From assembly GCF_022213955.1 (NCBI RefSeq), contig NZ_JAKNTW010000005.1, positions 124,001 through 188,000 on the forward strand: a stretch of DNA of 64,000 nt, written 5' to 3'. The translations under genes and the position numbers were made by a program. Below, piece by piece: positions 19,031-27,538 of the stretch; the stretch's first letter is position 1, and each line of letters begins with the position of its first letter. Source of the stretch: Dolomitihabitans soli (lineage in GTDB: Bacteria > Actinomycetota > Actinomycetes > Streptosporangiales > Streptosporangiaceae). The notes beneath the pieces are model-generated. The model was not told where the DNA came from and ran no database searches. It worked only from the letters and a program-made list of their open reading frames with translations.

Positions 19031-20064
19031 GCCTGGCGTCCGAGCTCGGCGCGGAACAGGCGCAGCACGTTACCGCCGACGATCTTCGTGACGTCGTCCT
19101 CGGCCAGGCCGCGTTTGAGCAGCCCCTCGGTGACCAGCGGCAGGCCGGCGGGCCCGTCGACGCCGGGCAGGACCGCCTTGACGTCGACGCTGCCGTAGCT
19201 GAAGTCCTCGCAGCACGGCGGGGTGAGGTCGGCCATCACCTCGCGGATGAAGTCGGGGCCCAGGCCGACGTGGTCGATCCCGGCGACGCCGGCGACGTGC
19301 TCGATGTGGTCGAGCAGCCGTTCGACGGTGAAGTCGACGGGGTCCTCGGCCAGGAAGCCGGGCAGGAAGTTGACGCAGACCACGCCGCCCGTCGCGGCGA
19401 CGCCCCTGAGCTGGTCGTCGGTCAGGTTGCGGTGGTGGTCGCGCAGGGCGCGGGCCGAGGAGTGGGTGGCCATGACCGGCCGGGTGGCGAGTTCGAGCAC
19501 GTGGGCGACGCCCGAGGCGCCCAGATGGGACACGTCGAAGATCATGCCCAGCCGTTCCATCCGGGCGAGCGCCGCGACCCCGGGCGCGGTGAGCCTGCTC
19601 CCGGTGGCGTCCTCACCGCTGCCGTCGGCCAGTGCCGTACGGCCCCAGTGGGCGATCGACGCGACGCGCACTCCGAGCCGGTGCATGGTCGGGAACAGTT
19701 CCACGTCGGCGTCGAGGCCGGGCGCGCTCTCCAGCGCGAGCACCAGCGCGATCCGGCCCGCGGCGAGCGCGTCGTCGATCTGCCGGCCGTCGAGGCAGAG
19801 CCGTACGGTGTCGGGGTTGCCCTCGGCGATCACGTGTGCGCACTCGATCATGCGCAGTGTCTGCCGGAGCGCGCCCTCGGGACGATACTGGTTGTCGATG
19901 AAGACGGGCAGCACCTGGAGGTTCACCCCGCCGGCGGTGAGCTGGGGGAGCCAGCGTTCGCGGAAGAACGACGCCCAGTGCTCCGGTGGCCGCGCGCTGA
20001 CCGCCATCAGCAGGTCGTTGTGGGTGTCCGCGACGACTGCGCGGTCATGAAGATCAGGTGCCAC
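19027..20064 (-). CDS. M19 renal-dipeptidase-family membrane dipeptidase homologue
   Basis: 345 residues; GTG at 20064 follows GGAGGG. The zinc ligands appear as ADTHNDLL (His, Asp), a Glu in LALESAPG, and the two His residues in DVSHLG and ATHSSARALRDHHRN, in family order; GLGPDF near residue 270 is also typical. There is no signal peptide, so it acts in the cytosol. M19 enzymes cleave dipeptides and, unusually, accept D-residues at the C-terminal side, which would release D-amino acids for the downstream acyltransferase and racemase. First gene of the four-gene operon; promoter lies in the short space before it or upstream of the monooxygenase gene (27 bases apart). Confidence 0.88.
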   Translation of the reverse strand: MAPDLHDRAVVADTHNDLLMAVSARPPEHWASFFRERWLPQLTAGGVNLQVLPVFIDNQYRPEGALRQTLRMIECAHVIAEGNPDTVRLCLDGRQIDDALAAGRIALVLALESAPGLDADVELFPTMHRLGVRVASIAHWGRTALADGSGEDATGSRLTAPGVAALARMERLGMIFDVSHLGASGVAHVLELATRPVMATHSSARALRDHHRNLTDDQLRGVAATGGVVCVNFLPGFLAEDPVDFTVERLLDHIEHVAGVAGIDHVGLGPDFIREVMADLTPPCCEDFSYGSVDVKAVLPGVDGPAGLPLVTEGLLKRGLAEDDVTKIVGGNVLRLFRAELGRQA

Positions 20065-20091
20065 GGTCTCGCCCTCCGATACGTCGATGCC

Positions 20092-21513
20092 TCAGCCCCA
20101 ACCGTAGGCTTCCAGGCGGGGGGAGCGGGTCAGGCGGCGGTAGAGCGTCGTGGTGCCGGGCCAGTTGCCGGTCACCTTGCCGTCGGCGTTCTGATACCAG
20201 CTGCGGCAGCCGTCCTGCCAGACCATCTCGCCCATCTTCCGCTCCAGCCGTTGACGCCAGGCGTCCATCGCGTCCTGACGCACCTCCATCGGACCTCGCG
20301 CGGCGATGTGCGGGAGGCAGGCCATGATGTACCGCACCTGACATTCGATCATAAAGACGATCGAGTTGTGGCCGAGGTTGGTGTTGGGCCCGTACAGCAG
20401 GAAGAGGTTGGGGAAGTTCGGCACCGTGATCCCCAGATACGCCTCGGCGCCCCGCTTCCACTGCCCGGCCAGCGTACGGCCCGCCCGGCCGGTGATCTCG
20501 ATGGGGGCGAGGAAGTCGGAGGTCTCGAAGCCGGTGGCGTAGATGATCGTGTCGTGCTCCCTGGAGCCGACGCCGCGGGGTGTGATCCGGGTGATCGGAT
20601 CGGTGACGACCTCCACGTTCGGCCTGGTCAGCGCGGGATAGAAGGCGTTGTCCAGGAGGATTCGCTTGCAGCCGATCCGGTAGCCGGGGGTCAGCCTGGC
20701 GCGCAGCTCCGGGTCCGGTACCTGGTCGCGGAGGTGTTTGAGCGCCAGACCGCGGACGTATCCGGCGCTCCAGCCGTTCCTGCGCAGCGCCGGGTAGAAC
20801 GTGGCCTCCACCCGCCGGTAGATCCACTCGCGGTAGGCGCGCTGGAGGAACGGCAGGTAGCGGAAGGAGAGCCGGTGCGGCAGGGTGAAGCCCGCGTCCG
20901 GCTTGGGGATCACCCAGTTGGGCGTGCGCTGGTAGAGGTCCACCCGCCGGGCGATCGGCGCGATCCGGGGGACGAACTGGGCGGCCGACGAGCCGTTGCC
21001 GATCACGGCCACGTCGCGGCCGGTGAGATCGTGGCCGTGGTTCCACCGGGCGGAATGGAAACTGGTGCCCGTGAACTCCGTCATTCCCTCTATGTCGGGG
21101 AGATGGGGGCGATTCAGCTGGCCCACTCCGGCCACGAGCACGTCGAACTCCTCGACGTCGCCCGCGGCCGTGGTGACCCGCCATCTCTCGCCGGTGAACT
21201 CGGCGGCGACGACCTCGGTGTTCAGCCGGATCCGGGGCCGCACGCCGTACTTGTCGGCGCATCGCTCCAGGTAGGCGAGGATCTCGGGTTGCTCCGGGTA
21301 GCGGCGGGTCCAGCTCGCGTACTTCTCGAAGGAGTAGGAGTACAGGTGGGAGGGTACGTCGCAGCCCGCGCCCGGGTAGGTGTTGTCGCGCCAGGTGCCG
21401 CCGATGTCTCCGGCCTTCTCGAAGACCGTGTAGGTCGCGGTGCCCGCCATCTGGAGGCGGATGGCCATGCACAGCCCGCCGAAACCGGCGCCGATGATCG
21501 CGACACTGGGCAT
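20092..21513 (-). CDS. Flavin-containing monooxygenase, Baeyer-Villiger-like
   Basis: 473 residues from ATG. An FAD-binding GxGxxG (IGAGFGGL) opens the protein, a second Rossmann motif for NADPH is VIGNGSSAAQFVP (about 178), and between them FTGTSFHSARWNH fits the class B fingerprint FxGxxxHxxxW, with Asn where BVMOs usually have Pro or Asp. ATGFETSDFL near residue 350 is also typical. It should oxygenate a ketone or heteroatom with NADPH and O2. It is the gene immediately before the dipeptidase operon on the same strand (27 bases), so it may share transcription, yet it may belong with the lipid-catabolic operon instead. Substrate unknown. Confidence 0.9.
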   Translation of the reverse strand: MPSVAIIGAGFGGLCMAIRLQMAGTATYTVFEKAGDIGGTWRDNTYPGAGCDVPSHLYSYSFEKYASWTRRYPEQPEILAYLERCADKYGVRPRIRLNTEVVAAEFTGERWRVTTAAGDVEEFDVLVAGVGQLNRPHLPDIEGMTEFTGTSFHSARWNHGHDLTGRDVAVIGNGSSAAQFVPRIAPIARRVDLYQRTPNWVIPKPDAGFTLPHRLSFRYLPFLQRAYREWIYRRVEATFYPALRRNGWSAGYVRGLALKHLRDQVPDPELRARLTPGYRIGCKRILLDNAFYPALTRPNVEVVTDPITRITPRGVGSREHDTIIYATGFETSDFLAPIEITGRAGRTLAGQWKRGAEAYLGITVPNFPNLFLLYGPNTNLGHNSIVFMIECQVRYIMACLPHIAARGPMEVRQDAMDAWRQRLERKMGEMVWQDGCRSWYQNADGKVTGNWPGTTTLYRRLTRSPRLEAYGWG

Positions 21514-21528
21514 GCCCGGCCTCCTCGC

Positions 21529-21552
21529 TGTCAGTAATCACTTACATTACGA
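21529..21552. promoter_or_regulatory. Imperfect palindrome between monooxygenase and NIF3 genes
   Basis: GTAAT-CACTTAC-ATTAC, an AT-rich element with 5-base inverted arms, sits directly upstream of the monooxygenase start. It shares a GTAAG core with the element before the acyl-CoA dehydrogenase operon. Possible TetR-family operator; regulator unknown. Confidence 0.3.
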
Positions 21553-21606
21553 GATCTGGCGCGTGTAGTGAATACCGTTCTGCGGTACGGCGATAGGGTG
21601 CGCAAC

Positions 21607-22443
21607 GTGCCTGGTTCAACGCTCGCCGCCATGGTCGCGGAGCTGGAGACGATGTACGACCCCACGTGGGCCGAGACGTGGGACGCGGTCGGCCTGGTCT
21701 GCGGCGACCCCGGGGCGGAGGTGCGCAGGGTGCTGTTCGCGGTCGATCCCGTCCGCGCGACGGTGACCGAGGCGCTCGACTGGAAAGCCGACCTGATCGT
21801 CACCCACCACCCTCTCTACCTGCGCGGCACCACCAGCGTGGCGGCCACCACCGCCAAGGGCCGGGTGATCCACACCCTCATCCGGAACGACGTCGCCCTC
21901 TACACCGCGCACACCAACGCCGACGTCGCCGACCCCGGCGTCTCCGACTCGCTGGCCCGTGCCGTCGGCCTGACCGGCGACCTCGTCCCGCTGCTGCCCG
22001 CGGGCGCGGAACCCAGGCGCGGCCTCGGCCGCGTCGGCTCACTGCCCGCCCCGCTCACCCTCGCCGAGTTCGCCGCCCGCGCCGCCGCCGGCCTGCCCCG
22101 CACCGCCTCGGGCCTGCGCGTCGCCGGCGACCCCCACCGCGTCCTGCACAGGGTCGCCGTCAGCGGCGGAGCCGGCGACTCCCTCCTCAGTACGGCCCGC
22201 GCCGCCGGCGTCGACGCCTTCCTCACCGCCGATCTTCGCCACCACCCGGCCAGTGAGTTCGTCGAATCCGGCGGCCCCGCCCTGATCGACGCCGCCCACT
22301 GGGCGACCGAATGGCCCTGGCTGGCCGATGCGGCCCGCCAGTTGACGACCAGACTGCGCGCGCGGGGGATTACTGTTGAGACGCGCGTATCCGAGACGGT
22401 CACGGACGCCTGGACGACAACAGCACAGTGCGAGGAAACGTAG
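21607..22443 (+). CDS. NIF3-like dinuclear metal-centre protein
   Basis: About 278 residues from the GTG at 21607, which follows AGGG; GTGs at 21568 and 21598 are in frame alternatives. Metal-binding features are THHPLYLRG (two His), YTAHTNAD (His), and the C-terminal DAAHWATEWP (His and Glu). GVGDSL-like SGGAGDSLL precedes the last domain. NIF3/YbgI proteins form hexameric toroids; GTP cyclohydrolase-like fold, but the physiological role is poorly known. The order NIF3, zinc-ribbon protein, RNase H-phosphatase equals M. tuberculosis Rv2230c-Rv2229c-Rv2228c, so this is core synteny. The stop overlaps the next start by one base (TAGTG). Confidence 0.88.
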   Translation: MPGSTLAAMVAELETMYDPTWAETWDAVGLVCGDPGAEVRRVLFAVDPVRATVTEALDWKADLIVTHHPLYLRGTTSVAATTAKGRVIHTLIRNDVALYTAHTNADVADPGVSDSLARAVGLTGDLVPLLPAGAEPRRGLGRVGSLPAPLTLAEFAARAAAGLPRTASGLRVAGDPHRVLHRVAVSGGAGDSLLSTARAAGVDAFLTADLRHHPASEFVESGGPALIDAAHWATEWPWLADAARQLTTRLRARGITVETRVSETVTDAWTTTAQCEET

Positions 22444-23183
22444 TGAAAGCAGCCCCGGAAGCCCAGAAGCGCCTGCTCGAATTGGCCAAGCTCGACTCCG
22501 TCCTCGACCGGCTGGCACATCGCCGGCGCACTCTGCCCGAGCTCGCCGAGATCGACGAGCTGTCCGCCCAGCGCGCCCGCCTGGGCACGGCCGCCATCAC
22601 GGTCGCCACCGAGGCCGGCGACCTCGGACGCGAGCAGACCAAGGCGGAGAGCGACGTCGACGCGGTGCGTGCCCGCGCGGCACGCGACCAGCAGCGACTC
22701 GACTCCGGCCAGGTCTCCTCCGCCAGAGACCTGTCCGGCCTCCAGTCGGAGATCGCCTCCCTGCAACGCCGCCAGAGCGACCTTGAGGAGGTCGTCCTGG
22801 AGATCATGGAGCGCCGGGAGGCCGCCGACGCCCAGGTCGCCAAGCTCGGCGGCGAAAGCGAGCGGGTCGCCGCCGACCTCGCCGCCGCCGAGGAGCGCCG
22901 CGACGCCGCCCTCGGTGAGATCGACAAGGAGCACGGCGAGGTGGCCGGCACCCGTTCGGGCCTGTCCGGCGAGATCCCCGCCGACCTGCTCGCCCTGTAC
23001 GAGAAACTGCGCGGCCAGTACGGCGTGGGCGCGGCGATGCTGCACGGCGGACGCTGCCAGGGCTGCAAGGTGACCCTCTCCATCGCCGACATCAACCGGA
23101 TCAGGGTCGCCGCCCCCGACGAGGTGATCCGCTGCGAGGAGTGCCGCCGAATCCTCGTCCGCACCCCCGAGTCAGGACTGTGA
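22443..23183 (+). CDS. Coiled-coil C4 zinc-ribbon protein (Rv2229c-like)
   Basis: 246 residues; GTG at 22443 follows GAGGAAA. Residues 10-190 are long charged heptad-rich helices forming an antiparallel coiled coil; the C-terminus holds a four-Cys zinc ribbon, GGRCQGCK...CEECRR. Homologues in mycobacteria and Chlamydia/Helicobacter show the same hairpin-plus-ribbon shape and are thought to contact nucleic acid. It sits between NIF3 and rnhC with coupled starts on both sides. Function not established. Confidence 0.88.
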   Translation: MKAAPEAQKRLLELAKLDSVLDRLAHRRRTLPELAEIDELSAQRARLGTAAITVATEAGDLGREQTKAESDVDAVRARAARDQQRLDSGQVSSARDLSGLQSEIASLQRRQSDLEEVVLEIMERREAADAQVAKLGGESERVAADLAAAEERRDAALGEIDKEHGEVAGTRSGLSGEIPADLLALYEKLRGQYGVGAAMLHGGRCQGCKVTLSIADINRIRVAAPDEVIRCEECRRILVRTPESGL

Positions 23184-24469
23184 CCTCCTTCGTCATCGAG
23201 GCCGACGGCGGGTCCCGCGGCAACCCCGGGCCCGCCGGCTACGGCGCGGTCGTCATGGACGCGGCCGACGGCCAGACCCTGCTGGAGACCGCCGAGGCCA
23301 TCGGCACGGCCACCAACAACGTCGCCGAGTACCGCGGGCTGATCGCCGGCCTCGCCGCCCTGCTGACGCTGAGCGGCGACGGCGCGGTGGTCGAGGTCCG
23401 GATGGACTCCAAGCTCGTCATCGAGCAGATGGCCGGCCGCTGGAAGATCAAGAACGAGGGTCTGCGTCCGCTCGCCCTGGAAGCCGCCTCCCTGGCCCGG
23501 CGCCTCCAGGTCACCTGGACGTGGATCCCCCGCGAGCGAAACCGGCACGCCGACCGCCTGGCCAACGAGGCCATGGACGCCGCCGCCAAGAACCTCCCCT
23601 GGCACCCCTCCGGAGCTGCCCCCGGAACCTCTCCGAAGGGCGACCGTCCGGCTCAGGACGGCCCGGGGCGCACCCGTGACGGCGCCGGCGCCGCCTCCCG
23701 AGGCGGTGACCGTACGACGGCTCAGGACTCCGCGAGCGGCGTCCGTGTCGTGTCCGGCGAGATCGGGCAGGCGTCGCTCTTCGACGAACCCGACGCCGAC
23801 ACCCCCGTCGCCGCCGCGGCCACGCCGGGAACCGGCTGGCGCGCCCCGGCCAGTTCGGCGATGACCCTGCTGCTGCTCCGGCATGGTGAGACCCCGTTCT
23901 CGGTGGAGCGCAGGTTCTCCGGGATCGGCGACCCGGAGCTGACCCTGAACGGCGTGGCCCAGGCGGAGGCCGCCGCCGCCCGTTTCAAGCGCGAGCCGTA
24001 CGAGGTCGACGTGATCGTGACCTCCCCGCTGAGACGGGCACGGGCCACCGCGGAGATCATCGCCGGGCGGACACGCGCCAAGGTGGTCGTCGACGAAGGG
24101 TTCAGGGAGACCGACTTCGGTGACTGGGAGGGCCATACCTTCACCGAGATCCAGCGTCGCTGGCCCGATGAACTGGCCGCGTGGCTCGCGGATCCGGACG
24201 CCGCGCCGCCGCGAGGGGAGAGTTTCGCGGTCGTGGCAGAGCGGCTCCAGGAGACCAGGGAGCGGCTGCTCGGCGAGTACACGGGCAAGACCGTGCTCGT
24301 CGTCTCCCATGTGACCCCGATCAAGATGCTGCTCCGGTTCGCGCTGATGGCTCCCCCCGCCGCGCTCTACCGGATGCACCTCGACCTGTCCTCCCTCTCG
24401 GTGATCGAGTACTACGAGGACGGTCCCGCCGTCGTCAAGGCGGTCAACGACACGGGCCACCTCCACTGA
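23180..24469 (+). CDS. rnhC: Bifunctional RNase H / acid phosphatase
   Basis: 429 residues; GTG at 23180 overlaps the preceding TGA. Residues 1-135 are an RNase H type I domain with the DEDD set: Asp in IEADGGSRGNPG, Glu in NVAEYRGL, Asp in VRMDSKLVIEQM and Asp in NRHADRLANEAM. A low-complexity linker (about 145-225) leads to a histidine-phosphatase domain with LLRHGETPFS (catalytic His) and VVSHVTPIKM (second His). The M. tuberculosis counterpart Rv2228c removes RNA from RNA:DNA hybrids and has alpha-ribazole/acid phosphatase activity in its CobC-like half. All active residues are present. Followed by rnpB. Confidence 0.93.
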   Translation: MTSFVIEADGGSRGNPGPAGYGAVVMDAADGQTLLETAEAIGTATNNVAEYRGLIAGLAALLTLSGDGAVVEVRMDSKLVIEQMAGRWKIKNEGLRPLALEAASLARRLQVTWTWIPRERNRHADRLANEAMDAAAKNLPWHPSGAAPGTSPKGDRPAQDGPGRTRDGAGAASRGGDRTTAQDSASGVRVVSGEIGQASLFDEPDADTPVAAAATPGTGWRAPASSAMTLLLLRHGETPFSVERRFSGIGDPELTLNGVAQAEAAAARFKREPYEVDVIVTSPLRRARATAEIIAGRTRAKVVVDEGFRETDFGDWEGHTFTEIQRRWPDELAAWLADPDAAPPRGESFAVVAERLQETRERLLGEYTGKTVLVVSHVTPIKMLLRFALMAPPAALYRMHLDLSSLSVIEYYEDGPAVVKAVNDTGHLH

Positions 24470-24510
24470 CCTGACCGGGTGGATCTCCGGCCGGCGCGCT
24501 CGTCGGCCGG

Positions 24511-24538
24511 TTGGAGCCCGCTTGGGACGCGTTAGGCT
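24511..24538 (+). promoter_or_regulatory. Likely rnpB promoter
   Basis: TTGGAG (24511-24516) and TAGGCT (24533-24538) are separated by 16 bases and end eight bases before the first paired base of RNase P RNA, the expected place for a vegetative sigma promoter. Confidence 0.55.
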
Positions 24539-24546
24539 GGATATAC

Positions 24547-24952
24547 GGCGGACGAGCCGGCCGGGCGGTCGCGTCGGGTCCTTCAACGGGCCCGCCGAGG
24601 AAGGTCCGGGCTCCACAGGGCAGGGTGGTCGGTAACGCCGACCCGGGGTGACCCGCGGGACAGTGCCACAGAGAACAAACCGCCTCCCGGCGACGGGAGG
24701 TAAGGGTGAAACGGTGGTGTAAGAGACCACCAGCGCCCACGGTGACGTGGGCGGCTAGGTAAACCCCACCCGGAGCAAGGTCAAGAAGGGGCGGTCCGCA
24801 AGGATCGCTCCGCGCGCGACGTTCGAGGGCTGCCCGCCCGAGCCGCGCGGGTAGACCGCTTGAGGCCGTCGGCAACGACGGCCCTAGATGGATGGCCGCC
24901 GCCCGCCAAGCGCGGGCACAAAACCCGGCCTACAGGCCGACTCGTCCGCCCT
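24547..24952 (+). ncRNA. rnpB: RNase P RNA, bacterial type A
   Basis: The conserved blocks occur in order: GAGGAAGGTCCGGGCTCC near the 5' end, ACAGGGCAGGGTG, AGAACAAACCGCC, GGTAAGGGTGAAACGGTG, AGGTAAACCCCACCCGGAGC, CTAGATGGATGGCCGCC and ACAAAACCCGGCCTACAGG. The 5' GGCGGACGAG pairs with 3' CTCGTCCGCC to form P1, which sets the ends. It is the ribozyme that matures tRNA 5' ends. One point: the usual GAGGAAAGTCC is GAGGAAGGTCC here. Placed right after rnhC as in related actinomycetes. An open frame across its 3' part is not a gene. Confidence 0.96.
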
Positions 24953-25047
24953 TAACGCGCTGGCCTGGTGTGGAGAATCCACCGGGCAAGATGGCGCATT
25001 TAGCTGGCAATCGTCGTAGCCCGTGCCGGCCGGTGGATTCCGCCGTT

Positions 25048-25247
25048 CTGTGCGCGACTGCCGGGCGGATTGTCGGTGAAGCCCTCACTCGGAGCCTCGC
25101 CGCAGCCGAACGACCCGGTTGTGAGGAAGGCTCGGGAGCTAGATGCGCCAGAAGGCGCAGGTGAACGGCCTACCTGGAATTAACCAGGTGAGAAGGAAGC
25201 TCTCGAATGGCCTCACGACCGGGATGCGAGGAAAGCGGGGAGACTAG
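25048..25247 (+). mobile_element. Probable group II intron remnant (5' domain I only)
   Basis: From GTGCGCGACTGCCGGG (resembling the GUGYG group II 5' splice consensus) the DNA runs through blocks that look like domain I of bacterial group II introns: GTGAAGCCCTCAC, GCCGCAGCCGAACGACCCGG, GGTGAACGGCCTACCTGG, CCAGGTGAGAAGGAAG, ACCGGGATGCGAGGAAAGC. No reverse transcriptase frame and no domain V hairpin were found nearby, so it would be a truncated relic. The recognition is from memory of intron sequence style and needs a covariance search; it could be another structured RNA. Confidence 0.5.
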
Positions 25248-25300
25248 AGTCAAAAAAATCATTTTTTGAGAAGGAAGTCCTCCCATGGCCTCGCGGGCCC
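25189..25300. repeat. Two diverged copies of a 33-base segment
   Basis: GAGAAGGAAG..CTC..ATGGCCTC.CG occurs at about 25189-25221 and again at about 25268-25300, 79 bases apart. Between them lies a perfect A/T hairpin (CAAAAAA-ATCA-TTTTTTG, about 25250-25268), the most AT-rich spot nearby. This looks like two partial copies of the same element joined. Confidence 0.6.
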
Positions 25301-25307
25301 AACCGTA

Positions 25308-27419
25308 TCAGGCAGGGATCAGTTCATGCAGAGTCCCAGGCGTGTACACCTGCGATCCCGGTGGGAGGTCGGCCGGAGCCTCCAGTCCGATGTAGGTCGT
25401 GTGCTCGGCTGAGGAGCCTTTCGTGTTCAGCAGGTCGGCCAGGTAGCGCACGCGCAGGTGGTCGCGTTCCACGATCGAGCGCACCAGCAGGGCCGCGGTG
25501 ACCCGGTTGCCTTCCACCTGGTTGAAGCTGGGATGCCCCTTCAGGTAGAGGTGCAGCCATTTGACCCGCCATGCGCCATCGTCGCCGCGGAGGAAGACGA
25601 GCGGCAGGGCGACCCGGCCGGAGCCGCGCAGATCGGACTTCATACGCACGGTGCGCGGCTCGAACGGCCTGCCTTCCTGCTCGGCGTCCCTGGTCATGTA
25701 TCCGAAGAACGCCTCGGCTGCTTCGCCGAACGGCTCGCCGTCGTAGACGTTCACCTGGGGAATGATGATCGGCTGGGTCGCGTCGGCGAGCCGGATGTTG
25801 ACGAACTCCGACGCGCCGTCGGGGGCCTCGGTGAGGTCGCCGGAGTACTCGGCGAAGCCGTTGGCGTAGTTCGTCCACGAGATGTGCGTCGCATTGTCGT
25901 AGGAGGCGTCGAGCATGAGCGCCGACAGGTCGTAGTCGGTGCGCCGTTCGGCCTGGCGCCAGTGCACGAAGAACCTGAGCAACTCGCCGTCCACCGCCGA
26001 GAGCGAGCCGCGAGGCAGCATGCCGAGCCCGGGAGAGAAGGCTTTGCCGGACAGCGGCAGGGCGACGTCGAGTACGTCGGGATCGACGATCAGCCGGCCG
26101 GGTTCGGGGAGGCGGCGGGTGATCTCCTCGTCCAGGATGGCCACCGCCCGCCAGAGGACCTCCTCATCGAGCGGTGAGCGGGAGTCGGGCACCGTCCACG
26201 CCTTGCCGTGCTGGTTGGTGAAGATGCGGCCGGCGGCGGGGGCGAGCCGATTCTGCAGGTGCTCGCGCAGAGACAGCAGGACGCGGCCGGAGGCGTCCGC
26301 CACGGTTCTCTCCACGGCGTCCAGTACGGCCGACGCGGACTGGCTGGTCCGCAGCAGATGGTCGAGGCGGCGCAGCAGCGCGCCGGGCGCGTTCTCCAGC
26401 AGCTTGACGGCGTCGGCGGTACGGCCCGCCGACAGGGCGGCTTCGACGCGGCTGTCGAAGCCGGCGGCCTCGCGCACGCCCCTGGCCACCTCGAAGACGC
26501 CGGCGGCACGTGGGAACTGCGGGTACTCGTGGGGATGCAGCCGCTCGCCGAGCCGCTTCCACTGCTCCCGGTGGCGCCGTACGTCGCCGAGCTTGGCCGG
26601 GGTGGCGACGGTGTCCAGGGCCTGCAGGAGGGCACGGCGCTCGGCGCGGCGGAACGAGCGGAACCTGGTGCGGGTGGCCAGCGTGACATCGCCGCCGGAG
26701 CAGCCGCAGGCGAGCCGGAGCACGTCGGTCACCGTGTCGACGAGCAGCGTACGGCCGGCGGCCAGCCGTACCTCGTTGACGACGGCGCGGTTCTCGCGAA
26801 CGGGGATGTGCTCCGGCTGGTCGGCGCAGAACGAGGCGAGGGAGCGCAGGGCCGTCAGATCCTCGGCGGCCGGCGGCGTCTCGGAGCCCGCCAGCGAGAA
26901 GTAGAGCTCACGCGCCTCGGACTCCAGGCTCCCGCCCAGCTCCAGCACGGTCACCCGGTCCCCGGCCAGCGGGATCAGCTCGGCGTGCGCGGCCAGCAGG
27001 TCGGTGTAGGCGTGCTGGTAGCGGCCGTAACCCGGCAGGGTCAGCAGGTTGAGCGTCGGCGCCTGGACACGCGCGGCGGTGACCGGGTCGAGCAGGGCCT
27101 CGCGCAGCAGGCCGGCCCAGAACTCCAGGGTGTCGGGCACGTTCTCGGGGAAGTCGATGAAGTAGGCGTTGTGCTGGACATGGTCGCCTACCAGGTCGCG
27201 GACGGCGGCCAGGACCCGTACGCCGAGATCCACCACGGTCTCACCCCGTAGCCGCGTCAGGCGTTCGAGCAGGGCCGCCGAGCACGTGAAGCCGACGCTC
27301 AGCAGCGCGGCGTCGAGTTGGCGGGCGGCAATCTCTCCCCAGTCCGGCGTGGAGTCGGCGGGGGCGTCGATGGGGACGCGTAGCCGCCTGGCGATGATGA
27401 GGCTTTCAAGATTGTCCAC
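25308..27419 (-). CDS. Large TerD-related protein, MXAN_6230/SCO0854-like
   Basis: 703 residues from a GTG with AAGGTG upstream. Residues 1-410 are mainly helical and unfamiliar, with the short CGCSGGD motif near 240. From about 440 the protein resembles the TerD/stress-protein fold: LPRGSLSAVDGELLRFFVHW, then DYDLSALMLDASY (TerD proteins have D-x-D-L-S-A, binding Ca2+ by acidic residues), a SGDLTEAPDG turn, PQVNVYDGEPF and TVRMKSDLRGSGRVALPLVF. I connect it with the family that NCBI names MXAN_6230/SCO0854 RING-domain protein, but no Cys/His RING cluster is visible at its N-terminus. It is cytosolic. Such genes often belong to tellurite-resistance-like stress or conflict loci; no other ter gene is next to it. 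Confidence 0.6.
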   Translation of the reverse strand: MDNLESLIIARRLRVPIDAPADSTPDWGEIAARQLDAALLSVGFTCSAALLERLTRLRGETVVDLGVRVLAAVRDLVGDHVQHNAYFIDFPENVPDTLEFWAGLLREALLDPVTAARVQAPTLNLLTLPGYGRYQHAYTDLLAAHAELIPLAGDRVTVLELGGSLESEARELYFSLAGSETPPAAEDLTALRSLASFCADQPEHIPVRENRAVVNEVRLAAGRTLLVDTVTDVLRLACGCSGGDVTLATRTRFRSFRRAERRALLQALDTVATPAKLGDVRRHREQWKRLGERLHPHEYPQFPRAAGVFEVARGVREAAGFDSRVEAALSAGRTADAVKLLENAPGALLRRLDHLLRTSQSASAVLDAVERTVADASGRVLLSLREHLQNRLAPAAGRIFTNQHGKAWTVPDSRSPLDEEVLWRAVAILDEEITRRLPEPGRLIVDPDVLDVALPLSGKAFSPGLGMLPRGSLSAVDGELLRFFVHWRQAERRTDYDLSALMLDASYDNATHISWTNYANGFAEYSGDLTEAPDGASEFVNIRLADATQPIIIPQVNVYDGEPFGEAAEAFFGYMTRDAEQEGRPFEPRTVRMKSDLRGSGRVALPLVFLRGDDGAWRVKWLHLYLKGHPSFNQVEGNRVTAALLVRSIVERDHLRVRYLADLLNTKGSSAEHTTYIGLEAPADLPPGSQVYTPGTLHELIPA

Positions 27420-27538
27420 GAGCGCACCTTATAGCCGAACCACGCCTGCAATCTGCGGGTTTCTTGTGCTAGAGGCGTGCAAGCGTAGTTCCTGCTCAGA
27501 GGCCCTGAATGCGGTGTGAGAACGGACGTCCGCGCGGG

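Larger units (their letters stand above)
24953..25307. other. Gene-free region after rnpB
   Basis: 355 bases with no credible gene. It begins with a small GTGGA-GAA-TCCAC hairpin, then the intron-like remnant (25048-25247), the A/T hairpin and the second diverged repeat. The unknown large gene on the other strand ends at 25308. Confidence 0.6.

Noticed and set aside
19270-21537. A 755-codon + strand frame over the dipeptidase and monooxygenase
   Set aside because: Shadow of two well-supported genes on the - strand.
24892-25164. 90-codon frame across the end of rnpB
   Set aside because: Lies in RNase P RNA and the intron-like remnant; no ribosome site.
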